Under the pieces are notes generated by a model. It worked only from the letters and a program-made list of their open reading frames with translations. It ran no database searches and was not told the DNA's origin. Below, piece by piece: positions 10,055 to 23,664 of a stretch of 64,000 bases of DNA. The stretch covers positions 1,674,001 through 1,738,000 of the forward strand of contig JAHLKG010000001.1 of the NCBI GenBank assembly GCA_025526995.1, given 5' to 3'. Position 1 is the first letter of the stretch. Every line of letters begins with the position of its first letter. A program made the position numbers and the translations under genes. Source of the stretch: Powellomyces hirtus. Its lineage: Eukaryota; Chytridiomycota; Chytridiomycetes; Spizellomycetales; Powellomycetaceae.

Positions 10055-11715
10055 TCACCGTTGTCGCTTTGGTGAGTCGCGCCACTCACTACCTCGCTTG
10101 CGGAGAGACGCTGAAGTAGAACGACCGTGTTCCTTGGGTCTCGGGACCACTTTAGTCGTGATCAAAGGAGGTTCGCGCTGCAAAAGAACTGGTGCACCGG
10201 CGGGTGTAGAAACGTGCAGAGTTCCCTGACCGGTGACGTAGACCCACCCCAGGCCACCAAAACACAGATCAATGGCTCCCTCGACGGGTATCGTACGCCA
10301 CAATTCCAGAGCCGGGAACTCCGCCGCCCGTTCTGGCCCAATAGGCGGGAGCATGAACTGGGTGTTCATGCCGCGGTGTTTGGCATAGAGACCGTCTGCG
10401 CGATCGGTCCGGCACACATGGATGGGCAGCTGGGCGCCCGTGTAGAATGTGAAATTGAAGGGTTGCTCGGTTGATTCAACGTCAATGCGGAACAGGCCGC
10501 CGACAAAAACGGTGTGGGCGTCTCTCAACTCGTGGGCGACTGGTCGAATTTGTTTGGAGGGGATGGCGATGGCGAGTTCGGCGTGGTTCAGGAGATGGGT
10601 GATCTGGTTGTTTGAGAAGAGACCGGGAGTGTCGTATAGACTTCCAGGTTGTATCTTCTTTTCCTCTGCTTGTTGTGATGCTGGTTCTACTGAGGCTCCA
10701 TCTTCCGGTTCAGCAACGTCGAGGATGTCCGCGTTTTTCTCGACCAAGCGAGACAGGTCCCATGGGATTTCGACCATGCCGACGGTTGTTCCCGGCATGA
10801 TGGAGGTAACTGGTCCAGCTTTCACGTCCATGCCCGCCAGTTCCCGAAGCCCTCGTATCAGAGCGGACTTTCCGACATTGGTGCACCCAACGAGGTAAAT
10901 ATTGTGTCCAGCGGCCTGGAAGGGAGCAACCTGCTCGCACAGTTCAAAAAGTCCAACTCCGTTAGCCGCGCTGGTGAGAATCACGTCGTGCAGATTCACA
11001 ATCCCCAGTCGAGTCGCATCCCGCTTGAGTCGCGTGATGAGGGCGGCCCGCTGTGCACATTCCGGCAACAGATCCGTTTTATTGGCAACGAGCAAGACAG
11101 GCTTCTCGATTCCAACGAGCTGCGACAAGTTGCGGACTAGACTCGCGGGGAAATCCACCACATCAACCACACACACCACCATGCCGTCCTTGTTGATGCG
11201 GACGTCGGCGAGCAGTTTGTCGGCGTCCGGATAGTGTCGTTTCGACTGCACATTCTGGTGTTGCAGTTTGTGGCATCGTTGACATATCCGCGTTTTATTG
11301 GACGAGGCTTTTAGCAGTTCTTTGAGTTGTGCAGGTGTGAGCGTTCCATCAGCCTTCCCTGCAGCTGCTGGCAAATTCCTCGCATGCACCGAGGGAGGCC
11401 GTGGTTTTGGTTGAATGAGATTCGCAGGAAGATAGCCCGGGTCGGCCGGACTTGTGTGCTGGAAATGCGCTCCACATCCTGGGACGATAAGCAAGGGCAC
11501 AGTTGTATCTTCGATGCTTCTCCTTTCTCACCTGGACAGGTTTTCGCTATTTTCGACTGTCGGTCGGCGCGGTGCGATTGCTGGGTCGAAATCAGACGTG
11601 CGCGCCCTGGGTTGAGTGAAGCGCATGGTCGTGGACTAGATCGAGCTAACCAGGCGGCCAAGGCGAGTGCTGGAAATGGGCGAACACTTCTGGCAAAGGC
11701 CACGAATCTCAGCAT
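10055..11715 (-). CDS. NOA1: Mitochondrial YqeH/NOA1-type circularly permuted GTPase
   Basis: Two exons (11532-11715, 10055-11478) give 535 residues. Exon 1 encodes a classic mitochondrial presequence (basic, Ala/Arg-rich, LARSSPRP). The intron falls inside the zinc-finger motif CPGCGAHFQ, which pairs with RICQRCHKLQH (Cys 60, 63, 127, 130). G motifs occur in permuted order: NKTD (194-197), SAANG, then GCTNVGKSA (259-267), then DTPG (344-347). This order is the defining feature of the YqeH family. Members assist assembly of the small mitochondrial ribosomal subunit. A long C-terminal domain follows. The closest fungal relatives would be Gep3/Mtg3-like proteins. Loss of the intron-spanning zinc finger would abolish the family match, which supports the splice choice. 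Confidence 0.9.
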
Positions 11716-12133
11716 CTCTGGAAATTATTCTGTCGTTACTAGTGGGCGGGATCCGTTGCAGAATGTTGTGTTGGGGTCACTTGGGTGTGGACATGTCACA
11801 ATCACGGAGGGGGGCACGCTTGGTGTGACATTTCACAAAAGGTGTTCACCTCACACTCCTCGCTCCCGTCTCGCGTGCCATCAAAAAATAGTAACAGCAT
11901 AAATAGTCTCTGTCCCGTTCATCCTTCCCCCCAACCCCCTTCTATCTCATCTATCTATCTACTGCACAACAACAACAGCGTCGTCAAATATCGATATTGT
12001 AGCACATATCACCCCACACAGCATTTCCAGGGTCGGACACCTTTTACGGCTCTTTCGCAGATTTAGCCGCTGCTCTTTCAACGGCACTCCTCCTTTGTCA
12101 AAAAAGAACCTCATTACACATATTTAGCAAACG
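11716..12133. other. Divergent promoter region (NOA1 / small unknown gene)
   Basis: This 420-base region between divergent genes contains polypyrimidine runs and CAACAACAACAG-like tracts in the presumed leader of the downstream gene. Two related segments, GGACATGTCACAATCAC (11788-11804) and GGTGTGACATTTCAC (11822-11836), share a GTGACA/TGTCAC core. No coding or RNA gene was seen. Confidence 0.4.
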
Positions 12134-12696
12134 ATGATTCCCCTCGGACGCTCGATTCCCAACTTGCCCACTGAGGCATCTTCTCAGCAGCAGCAACAGC
12201 AACAGCAGCAGGCGGGAGCGCCTGCTGGATTCTCCACCAACCGTCGTCGGTCGTCGTTGGATGTAGGTGTTGATTGAGGCGGGCGCGAGAACGAATGGGG
12301 AAAGGGCAAATCGCCCGTCACCGCACACTCAACCAGCATCTTTCCAAATTTCTCACACATCTCAAAATATCTCTTTTTGGGAACTGTTGCATCATCTAGG
12401 CAATCATGGGCCACCTCAAATACGTTGGCGCCTTCCCGGGCCGAGTCATGCAAGACCTCTCCCAGCCGCTCTCGGCTCCACCCGTCACCCGCCCCGGCCC
12501 TGGCGCAACGTCGTCTGCCTTGTTCCCGAACGGGTTTCTCGGGATGCAGTCGCAGTCGTCGTTCGGATCGTCCCAGTCCTCGCTCGGCGGGTCCCAGATC
12601 AACCTAAACCCGAACTTGAGCCCGCAACAGGGCAAAACTGCAGCGCCTGCCGCTGCTCCCAAATTGCCGGCTGCAGAGGCCTTCTTGTCCATTTAG
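12134..12696 (+). CDS. Small low-complexity protein of unknown function
   Basis: Two exons (12134-12262, 12400-12696) give 141 residues. I do not recognise a family. The N-terminus has a glutamine run of about nine residues encoded by CAG/CAA repeats. The sequence RRRSSLD before the splice junction resembles a basophilic kinase (PKA-like) phosphorylation site. After the junction comes a compact stretch IMGHLKYVGAFPGRVMQDL, then a Ser/Gln/Asn/Pro-rich tail. No signal peptide, membrane segment or cysteine pattern is visible. It is probably a disordered, phosphorylated adaptor. The splice is supported by a good donor (GTAGGT) and a CTAG acceptor and by the abrupt change to conserved-looking sequence. 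Confidence 0.65.
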
Positions 12697-13304
12697 AAGG
12701 GCGCCGCGGGGCTGGGTGTGTGTCCGTGGTGTGCTTGTGAGAATCTATTCAGTGGTGTTGCTTTCTTTTTCTTTTTGTCAGCTAGTTTTTGAGAGGGGAG
12801 CATGGATTGCTTGGAAGTCGGAGCAGATTTTGGTCGTGCTACTTCCCCTCTTTCCCTTCACAATGTGTAACCGCCTTTCTTTGAAGGGAAATACCACTGG
12901 TTTGCTTCTTTTTTTTTTTCACTGAACGTGCATCGTGCGCCAAATTGGATGAACGCTAACATGCTAACTTGACCATACTCTACTATTCCAGTTTCATAAA
13001 TGCAGAGGAAGAGAACATGTTCTGACCATCTAGACAACGGGGAAAATAGTAGCTACTCTAGCGTGTAAATTCTTTCAATTACGATTGGCCTTCTAATTAC
13101 GGGAAGCCCCATCCTTGATCCTCATACTGGGCATGTCCCCCTGTCCCTGTATCTGTTCAGCAATCGTCTTCGGTACAGGAGGCGCAAGTGGACAAAGCGC
13201 TTTGAATCTTCTCTGTCAACCTGTGCTTCTAGCAACATTTGCGAGTGATGCGCCAGTTTTCTCCACAACCCCGTCATCAATCCCAAACTCCAAAGTCCGC
13301 CGCT
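12697..13304. other. Convergent intergenic region
   Basis: About 600 bases between the 3' ends of the small unknown gene and riboflavin kinase. It is T-rich with a TTTTTTTTTTTT run near 12909. It probably holds two 3' untranslated regions. No gene or RNA was seen. Confidence 0.4.
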
Positions 13305-14054
13305 TTACGCCGTCGTCGTCGTCGTCGGAACAACAAACGGATCCGCCCGCAACGCCAGATACTGTGGTCGCGCCAATGACTTTTGCGCAACCTGGATATC
13401 GGTGTTGATGTCTTCTATCAACGCATCTACAACGCCCAAAACAAAACCATAAAAAAAAACCACACACAGTTAGTCTCTCACCCCACCCTCTCCCCACACA
13501 TCCGCCACCTTACCTAGAGATTCGTAATTCTTCTCCGCACGGATATACCCCGTAACAATGACTCTCAGTTCTTCGCCGTAAAAGTCCTGCTCGTATTTGT
13601 GTATGATGTGTACTTCCTGAAAACACACAGACCCAAACATAAACAAAACTTAGTTCTTAGCTCATCCCCTCTCAAACACCCTGAACTGTTTCCTCTCATA
13701 CCGCAGACCGCTTCTCATTCTTGTAATACGGGTTCCACCCAAAACTCATGACCATGGGATACACATCCCGACATGCCCCAACCGCCGCCCACCCATAGTA
13801 GATCCCGGATTCGGTGCTTTTCCCAAACGACTCGGCAACGTCCTCGGGAAGGTTTGCTACAAAATCCACAAAAAAGCTACGTCAGCTTTTGCCCCTCAGG
13901 TGTGGCAGTTGCGCTTTCTGTTTTGGTCACCTGTCGGAATCCCAAGTTCTTTACTGCCACGCCCAAAGCCTTGAGATACGAGTCCTTTGAGGCGGACGGG
14001 GAAGGGTGGTTCGGGGGTGTCGGCGCCTACCACGCTTGGTCGTCGACCGGTCAT
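13305..14054 (-). CDS. FMN1: Riboflavin kinase
   Basis: Four exons (13931-14054, 13702-13856, 13514-13616, 13305-13426) give 167 residues, close to the family size. Diagnostic blocks are [17 protein letters not shown] (substrate and nucleotide loop, split by intron 1), [28 protein letters not shown] (with the NPY and E-V-H pattern near the catalytic glutamate) and [30 protein letters not shown]. The enzyme phosphorylates riboflavin to FMN with ATP. The final exon adds a short tail ending in threonines encoded by an ACG repeat. The ATG at 14054 is the only in-frame start near the conserved N-terminus. All intron borders are GT-AG. Confidence 0.92.
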
Positions 14055-14422
14055 TTTTCGTTTATGAGTGGTGCGTACAATTACAAAATGTCACTCGGAC
14101 GCTACGAACGGCGAGACGTGTACGCTGACATTTGGACACAATCACGTGTGTGTGACGATCGTTTGGGATCTGCGCGTGTCAAGCGGAATAGCGGAAAAGG
14201 CTGGGCTCTGAAAATACGTAAATACGGAGAGGGTAGAAAATCCTAATAAACACACGTATGTACAAACATAAACACTCTGATACAGTTCTTCTCCTAACGC
14301 CAAACCCTGCACCTAGTTTTCTACAAATATAGGAAATGTACCCCGTCCTGCGGAATAGAAAAGGAAAAGGGAGGGCATCGTCCTGATTGGCCTTGCCGCC
14401 CTTTCTCTTTGGCCTCTCCTCT
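14055..14422. other. Intergenic region (FMN1 promoter / SKT5 3' end)
   Basis: About 370 bases, mostly the presumed FMN1 promoter and the SKT5 3' untranslated region. No gene, repeat or RNA structure was recognised. Confidence 0.4.
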
Positions 14423-17034
14423 CTACATAACAACACATTCCGAGTCTTTAGCACCCTGATTTTGTCCCTGTTTTCTCCAATCACCAGCCCGTTCTTCGCC
14501 CGCTCCTGATTGCCGGGGCGGGGGTCGTTCGCCTCTCATGCTTCCCCCGACAGGCGGGCGATGAGCCGCAGAGCCCCCCGGTGTAAGATGCCCCGCCGGG
14601 TTCCGCTGGGTGCCATACATGACGCTTTTCAGTTCCTTCACTCTCGCCACCGCGCGCTTATTGCCCTGCGCGGCCGCGCGGAGATACCATCTGCGTGCTT
14701 CCTCCAGATCAGCTTTGACGCCCACGCCGTTTTCGCTGTACCACCCAACCGCGTACTCGGCTTTCGCAAGGCCCTTGTCGGCGGCTTTGCGAGCCCACAG
14801 GTAGGCTTCCGTGTCGGATTGGCGGAGAACGCCTTCCGCGCCCGTCAGGTACCATCCCGATAGCGCCAATTCGGCATCCGGGTCAGTCTGTTCCGCTGCA
14901 CGGGTGTACCACGCGATGGAACGGCGTGGGTCGACTGGGAGGGACAGGAGACCGTACTCGTAGCAGAATCCCAGTTTGAATTGAGAGGCTGCGTAGCCGA
15001 GTTGTGCGGCCCGAAGGAAGAGTTCGTGGGAGTGTTGTGGGTCCTGTCAAACGCCGAAAACAATAAGAATGCGTGACACTTCGCGACCAAGTTTCCCAGC
15101 TGTCTCCAAAACCCTTACCGGAATAACGCCACTCTCTCCCGTGCCACCTTCATACAACACACCGAGCTCATGTAAAGCATGCGGGGTATTTTCATCCGCC
15201 TGAGCCGCCGCTCGTTTCAACCAGGTAACACCTTCTCTCGGATTTCGGCTTTGTCCCAGCAACCCATTCATCATAATCATGCCGACTTTGTACATGGCCG
15301 CCGTATCGCCCAACGCCGCCGCCTTGCGGTAAAACTGCATGGACCGTCCCGAATCGCGTTTCGTACCCGCGCCAACCTCGTAACACACTGCTGTTCGGTA
15401 GGTAGCGGCCGGGTGGGCCTGTTTGGACGCGGCCACGTAGAGCGCAAACGCGCGGTCGTGGTCAACGGGGAGGTGCAGCGAACCGTTGCCGTAGCACTCT
15501 GCGAAAAAGAATTGCGCGTCCGGGTACGCTGCCTTCCCTATTCCACCTGTTGTCGCCAGCTTTTTGATGAGCTTCAGTGCCTCCTGAAACAGTGCTTCTT
15601 GATGTCGCTTGTTCTTTTTTACATCACTTCCCGGTTCCAACGAGATCGCCTCTCCTGTAGCTATCAGATGCTTGGCAAACTCCAATTGCACGGCAGGGTC
15701 GTTCGACTTCTTTGCGTTTTGCCGAAACACTTCCAACGACTCCCCTTGCGCTCCGATCGCACTGTGCACGGATGGTGTAGTGAGGGCCGTGTTGATAGAC
15801 GCATTAGAGTGAAACGATTGGTTATCGGTATCTTGGCGGGCATGCATATGTGGCGGTATGGCGCTATGTGGTGCTGCTGGTGGCGGAATCGGACTTGCCG
15901 CCCTCCGTATGCTATCTGCCTGTTCACCTCTCCCGTCGTCTGATCTTGGTTTTATGGGATACCCGTTCGTTACCGGGGGAGGGTGGAGCGGCCCAGAGCC
16001 TGGTGGCATGTTGTACATCGTGGCATACCCATTATGCATGTAGTGCGCAGGAGCGCCATTAGGGGTTCGGCCATAGGGTGACGGCGGCGGCATGCCAGGC
16101 CGTACGGGTCGGGGATATGAGTAGTGTCCTGGCGGGGGCCCTAGATGCTGCATGTAGTGCTGTTGCGGGGGCGGCACGTAAGGTCGTCCGTACATGGCGG
16201 GCGAGTATCCGGGACCGGGATGCGCATACGATGGCGCCGGTGGACCGGGTGGGCCTGGTGGACCTGGAGGGTACCCGTATTGCATTCCATATGGCGGGTG
16301 TCCATGTCCAACTGGATAGTTGGGTAATGGTCGCGGTGCTTGGAAACTGTGTTCTGAAGGCGGCCCACTGTGACCCGACGCATTGTGATGCAGATGCGAC
16401 GACTCGCCTTCCTTTGCAAAACTATCGTTGGAGTGACCTGACGCATGGCTTCTCACTCGTTCCACCTCAGGTTCAGTTTCTACGGAAAAGGAAAAGTCAC
16501 CAGGAACAGGCGGATCCACGACGCTGGCAGACACGTTGAAGGCCTCGGGCGCCGCAAACGAGGCACGGTCCACACTGCCGGTCGAGACCCCTAACGACTG
16601 CTTTGACAACTGCTTCGACAGTCTTCTCACACCCGAGTCTAAAGAAGAAAGACAAGAGGAAAGTAAGTCCTCCGCCAAGTTTGACGTTTCCTTTCCCAAA
16701 GTTCAAACGCGTCCCTTTCCGTTCCCCACTCACCATTCTGCTGTGGGGTCTCCAACCTCGCTGTTCCCACTCTGCTCCCCCTATCCAACGAATTCGCCGA
16801 CTCATATTGCACCGCCGACCCCCATCGCTCCGAATTCCAGGACGACGTTTTCGTCAGCGGGGCCGACTTGGGTGCAGGGGACAATGGTGAGGTTGCGGAA
16901 GGAGACGCCATGGCTGGGTTATGGTGGGTTGCTGAGTCGTTGACAGAAAGACGGGCAAAATCAGCCGCCGCCAGTGATATGGATGGCGGACGGGGCGGCC
17001 GTTCGTGGCTCTCGAGGCGTTGGGAGGTGGTCAT
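14423..17034 (-). CDS. SKT5: Chitin synthase activator Skt5/Chs4-like, Sel1-repeat protein with CaaX end
   Basis: Three exons (16734-17034, 15119-16638, 14423-15043) give 813 residues. The first ~330 residues are disordered, rich in Pro/Gly/Tyr (PPGPPGPPGPP) and Ser. Then follow tandem Sel1 helical repeats of about 36 residues (for example AAYPDAQFFFAECYGNG, AATYRTAVCYEVGAG, AEYAVGWYSENGVGV) from about 345 to 730. The extreme C-terminus is CVVM, a CaaX prenylation box as in yeast Chs4. In yeast this protein activates and localises chitin synthase III at the bud neck through the septin linker. Here it likely serves hyphal or sporangial wall chitin. The intron-1 acceptor (16639) was chosen for its long pyrimidine tract. 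An alternative acceptor further upstream in the intron would add about 20 residues. Confidence 0.88.
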
Positions 17035-17738
17035 TTGTGAGTGAAGGTGATCTACCGTGGGTGGTTGGCGGCAATGGCTGTGGGGGTAGAGCAAAAACTT
17101 GACAGCGGTCAGGTCACACCTGTCGAAAGGTTAATCGCGTAACCAGACAGAGCAGACAAAAACGTCAGAGGAGTAACAGCGGTGCCAGGATATGTGGACC
17201 CAAGTCGCTCAAGAGCAATGTGCCGACAGAATGAGCGAATGTATGTACAAAGACGTCAGTCAGTCAATGAGCAATTGCAACCTTAGTAGGCACAGAAATA
17301 ATGATATTGACACAAGTCATAAAATCGATATCATAGAGGGGGTAAGCTGGTTTGGCGTTTCACCGTCTCAAACACAAATAATACGCGTGCCCAGCCTTCC
17401 CCTTCAAACCGCGCGCCCTGGTTCCCTGGCTCTATGCGCCAGCAACTTACTCCAACAGCTAACACTGTTCGGCTTCTTGAAACGCAGGGAGGGCAGAGCA
17501 GCTGAAGAATGTGCCTTGGGATTTGATGCATATCAATCTCTTCGGAGGGTTATGCTGTTCTGAGAGTATGCTGCGCAACTTGATCAATGTGGGACTTAAA
17601 ACCAAGGTTCCAACAGCATGGATGCGATAGATGAATGGGATGATAATCAAACCCACAGAAAAGAAAATAGAACAATGAAAAGTCCCAAACACTGGAACCA
17701 AACACCCCCAGAACCACGCACGAACGCTCGATACACGT
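17035..17738. other. Intergenic region (SKT5 promoter / metacaspase 3' end)
   Basis: About 700 bases. The part next to 17035 should carry the SKT5 promoter. The open frames here (for example 17192-17563 plus) show no recognisable domain. A TATCATTATTTCTG-like AT-rich patch lies near 17300. Nothing further was supported. Confidence 0.4.
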
Positions 17739-19411
17739 TTACATGATGAAAATCTGGTTCATGTCCATCATTCTGTTGCAATGAAAAGAAAAATCAGTTG
17801 CAATGTCATCTCGCGTTACAGCATGGTCCATGGCTATTAATCTCTCACCTTCCGCTGCTCAATTGTGGTCGCTGGGAGTACTTCCCTTGAAGCAGATTTC
17901 GAATCTCTCCAAGGAGCTGGCCATAAGAAGGGCTATGGTACATCGACAGCGCTTTCGTGAATCCATAGGTCATAGCGCCGGTATGGGACCCTTCAATATG
18001 GGCATCAGCGGAAGTTTGCTTGTCTTTGCACCCCGACAACATGACCACATCCGCAAACAGGTTGCCCTTCGTGGCGACCAGCTGGTCTTTCGATGCGCCT
18101 TGGTTGGTGATGCTGTTGGCTGCTTTGAAAAGGGACATGCCGGCTCCGAGAATGCCGCCCTTGCTGAACCCTTTTGCGACGTCCATGGCGGCTCCGCCGA
18201 GACGTTTCGCGGCGGTTTTTTCCTTGAGGGTGCCGTTGGGGAGGTAGGTGAATGGCAGGTCAAGCGAGGATCCAGAGTGGCAGCAGTCAAAGAGAGCTGT
18301 CAGACGAACACCCGCAGCCAACGGACGGACCATGATCGAGTTCATCATCTAGTACAGGAGAACCAAGTAGTAAGAACGTCTGCAAACTGTGACCATCCGA
18401 GCCACACACAAACACGCACATCATCTGTAATCTGCCCTGCAGTCTGGTAATCCTCAGGACAGATAGTTTCATCTGTCCCATCGCTCTCGTCACCGTCCTT
18501 ATCGGTCTGTTGAGAGCCATGACCCGAAAAGTGGAAAAACAGAGAATCACCCGCTTTGGCACCAGCTACGAGCCACTGCATGGCCTGCAGGATATTCTGG
18601 CGCAAAGGCCGGAAATGCATGTTGGGGTTGTCGTCGGTGAGAACAATCATGTTTTGCGGAGTGTCGGGGAACCCAAACTTGGTAGTCAGGAAGTTCTTGA
18701 TGTTTTGCACATCGTTGATGCATCCTGGAGCAGGTTTATAAACTTAGCGATCCGCCACAGAATGATGTAAACACTGCTTGACAGCCCGTTACCTCTCAGT
18801 TCGCTTTTTGTCCCCTTGTAGTTGACTCCAACCAACAAGGCCTTCTTGTTGCCAGAGCAATTCGACAAATACGCTACACAACCAACCAACAAAACTCCAT
18901 CAACAAAAAAACCATATTTCGCACAACCTCACATCTGGAGCTTACGCGCCGTTTCCTGCAAATACTGTCCCTGCGGCTGTTGCCACTGCTGTCCCTGTGG
19001 CCACCCGGGCGGCGGGGTCGGAGGGGGGTGATGCGGGACCGGTTCATAAGGGCCCTGATTATGCGGGGGAGGCTGGTGGGGTGGTGGGAATGCCGGAATC
19101 ACAGCGGCTGGAGGAATATACCCACTATTGCTCTGCTGACGTTGCCCATACTGGCCTTGCTGCTGGTTGTACTGTTGCTGTTGATAAGGCTGTCCTTGCG
19201 GTCCGTTGTTGTAGGACGGAGGCGGGCCAGATGGAGGTGCGTACTGGTGCTGCGGTGGTTGCTGCTGATAAGGGCCTGGGGGACCATTGTATTGCGGTTG
19301 TTGTTGGTAGCCGTACTGCCCCGGAGGAGGGGCGCCGTACTGCTGCTGTTGATGGTTTGGCTGAGACTGCCCGCCCTGAGGCCTGCTTGAGGAATACTGC
19401 CCGGGATACAT
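17739..19411 (-). CDS. MCA1: Metacaspase
   Basis: Five exons (18946-19411, 18793-18873, 18420-18724, 17849-18348, 17739-17772) give 461 residues. The N-terminal ~150 residues are a Gln/Pro/Tyr-rich prodomain, as in yeast Mca1. The caspase-fold core begins at NCSGNKKALLVGVNYKGT and carries the catalytic dyad: His251 in FFHFSGHGSQ and Cys307 in LFDCCHSGSS. MLSGCKDKQTSADA near residue 372 is the conserved substrate-pocket loop. It is a Ca2+-dependent, Arg/Lys-specific cysteine protease acting in proteostasis and stress-linked death. The last exon is only 34 nt and supplies the conserved C-terminus MMDMNQIF. Exon 1 donor was taken at the C|GTAAGC site because it restores the family's PYLSNC junction. 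It shares a 214-base divergent promoter with the dehydrogenase gene. Confidence 0.92.
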
Positions 19412-19625
19412 TTGCGAGGAATTCGTTTAGTACGCCGTGATATTATCCAGGGGGTGGGGGGTTTTTGAGCAGATACAGTTCTTTTAAATGACCGCCTCTT
19501 GCTATGGCGAACCTCCGGCGCACGCCAAGCCACGACTCGGACGCGGGCTGAGCAAGCGCCCCTCGATCGCAGTTTCGCGCCGCCTCCCAACACGACCCAT
19601 CTCGCATTTGCCCAGGAAAATCCTC

Positions 19626-21059
19626 ATGCATTTCTTCATTCTGGGAACGGGTGCAGGCCTCATAATAGGCTGGGCACTCCTCAAATGGAGCAGCAGCAAG
19701 TCCCACAAGCCTTTTAAAAACCACGCAGGTGAACGGGTACGTAAATTCACTCCCGGAACGGACCCTGCTGTTGCTAGTCTGAAAAGCGTCCGCATGTGCT
19801 GTCGTATCTATCATCAAGTCAACATGTAAAATGGAACCCCCTATTGATTCTCTTTCGAAAAGGTTGTCATATTTGGTGCTTCCAGTGGTATGTCCCTCCG
19901 CTCCTACGCGCCTATACCACGCCAATGTTCAATCGGGAGCTCAACGTCGCTGCAAAATTAGGTATCGGCAAAGAACTCGCACTCCAATACGCGGCACGGG
20001 TAAACAGATCACTCCTCGCATCTCCCACTCGCACTCTCCCTTTGTCATCTCACCACCACCACCACCACGCTTAGGGCGCCCGCCTCCTCCTCATCGCGCG
20101 CCGGGAAGCCCTCCTCCAAAAACTCACTGTCGAGTGCCTTATCCACCCGCTCTGCAGCCAAGCGCGCTTCCTCGCCGCCGACATCACCATTGAGAATGAA
20201 GTCCACAAGGCTGCGCAGATGGCGCGGGAGGTGCTGGGCGGGTGCGACACGGTGGTGATCAATGCGGGGATTATCAGTGTGTTGACGTTTGAGGACGTGT
20301 GCAAGTTGGATGAGAATGAAACTGCTGACGGTGAGGCGGGAGAGAAAACAACGACGACACCACCAACAACAACAACAACGGAAATGACGACGAGGTCGGC
20401 GCAGATTGTGGAGCAGATGTTTAGAGTGAATGTGGTTGCCCCCATCATGATCGCCAAGTATTTCCGCACCATGGCGGTGGAGAGCAAAGGCAAATTTGTA
20501 GTGGTTTCCTCGGTCGCCGGCACGATGGCCGCTCCAACGGTAAGCGGGCCCAACAAATCTTCTCATGCGGTCTCGAATAAACAACACCCATCTTTTCACG
20601 GGGAGAATATATGGACGCGAAAAACAGAAAGGTTCTCACCCTCCACGCTTCCCCTCCCTACAGCGCTCACTCTACGCCGCAACCAAACACGCACTGAACG
20701 GGTTCTTCAACTCGTTTCGAATCGAGGTTGCACGACAAGGCGTGGCTGTCTGCATTTGTCTCCCCGGTTCAGTTGCCACCAATCTGCGGGCCAGCGCGGT
20801 GGATGCATCATCATCAAGAACAACAACAACAACAACAGCAACAACAACAGCAACATCTTCTGACACCAACGCATCAGTATCATCAGCGTCAGAAGGCTCC
20901 AAACTGTCCGCCTCCGACTGCGCCCGCCGCATCATCCACGCAAGCGACCTGCGCGCGCGGGAAACCTACATGCCGTCCAAATACCGTCTAGCCTTCCTCC
21001 TACATTGTTTCTTTCCCAGTTTCATTGACACGTTAGCAGCCAAAAAATACGGGTTTTGA
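19626..21059 (+). CDS. Membrane-anchored short-chain dehydrogenase/reductase
   Basis: Five exons (19626-19736, 19863-19887, 19962-19999, 20075-20539, 20664-21059) give 344 residues. An N-terminal hydrophobic anchor (about 3-21) precedes the Rossmann fold. Cofactor motif GASSGIG is at 42-48 (split by intron 2), INAG at 120-123, the serine in VVVSSVAG, and the catalytic pair in YAATK (Y217, K221). The layout resembles 11-beta-hydroxysteroid dehydrogenase/DHRS7 enzymes of the endoplasmic reticulum and also 3-ketodihydrosphingosine reductase. The true substrate is not decidable. Two threonine-rich inserts (about residues 149-165 and 270-285), encoded by ACA/ACG microsatellites, interrupt loops of the fold. 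Exon 2 is 25 nt and exon 3 is 38 nt. Exon 1 donor GTACGT was preferred over an earlier GTGAAC. Confidence 0.85.
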
Positions 21060-21205
21060 AATTTTTGTACGTGCATGTTTTTGCAAAGTATAAAAAAAAG
21101 GGCAAAGTGTGGGAGGGGGGGGGGGGGGGGTAGAATACAGAGAAAAACAAAAGAAATGCACAACCGCAAAAATGAGGACCCAGATTTTTCGTACACAACG
21201 ACGAA

Positions 21206-23233
<2,028 letters not shown>

Positions 23234-23664
23234 TTGTATGTAGTTGAACAAGAATGTGATAATAAGGGGGATCCGCAGGAACCAAAATTGTCAAAAACTA
23301 CAAAAACCAACCAACACACTCACTGATATATCCCAGAAGTAGGTCTGAAGTACAAGAGTAGTTGGACGGATGACAAGCAAAGAGGCCACGCTTGTTTCCC
23401 GCGTCAAAACACACCCCCCTCCTCCTTTTCTTTCCTTTCCTTTCTTCCCATGACAGTCCCCATCTCATGCCTCTACTTGCTCTTATAACTTTTTCGTTCT
23501 CGCGGCTGCAAGCGTATTGCCTCTGCTAGCTACTCACACAGCCTCGTCTTGTCTTGTTTTTCGCACTTTCCCTCATTCATAGTCCTTCTTCTGAACCTCT
23601 CCAACGACCTCCCCCCCCATCGAACATCGCACTCCCACTCTCACCCTTTCCCCCACACTAACAA
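23234..23664. other. Divergent promoter region (MAP2 / unknown gene)
   Basis: About 430 bases between divergent genes, strongly pyrimidine-rich on the plus strand (CCTCCTTTTCTTTCC-like runs), as expected for a leader of the downstream gene. No coding sequence or RNA gene was seen. Confidence 0.4.

Noticed and set aside
14610..14863. Plus-strand ORFs over the SKT5 3' exon
   Set aside because: Antisense to Sel1 repeats that are clearly coding on the minus strand.
21107..21130. Long poly-G run as a functional terminator or G-quadruplex
   Set aside because: It sits between two convergent 3' ends; a quadruplex is possible but such runs are also common sequencing or slippage artefacts, so no function is claimed.
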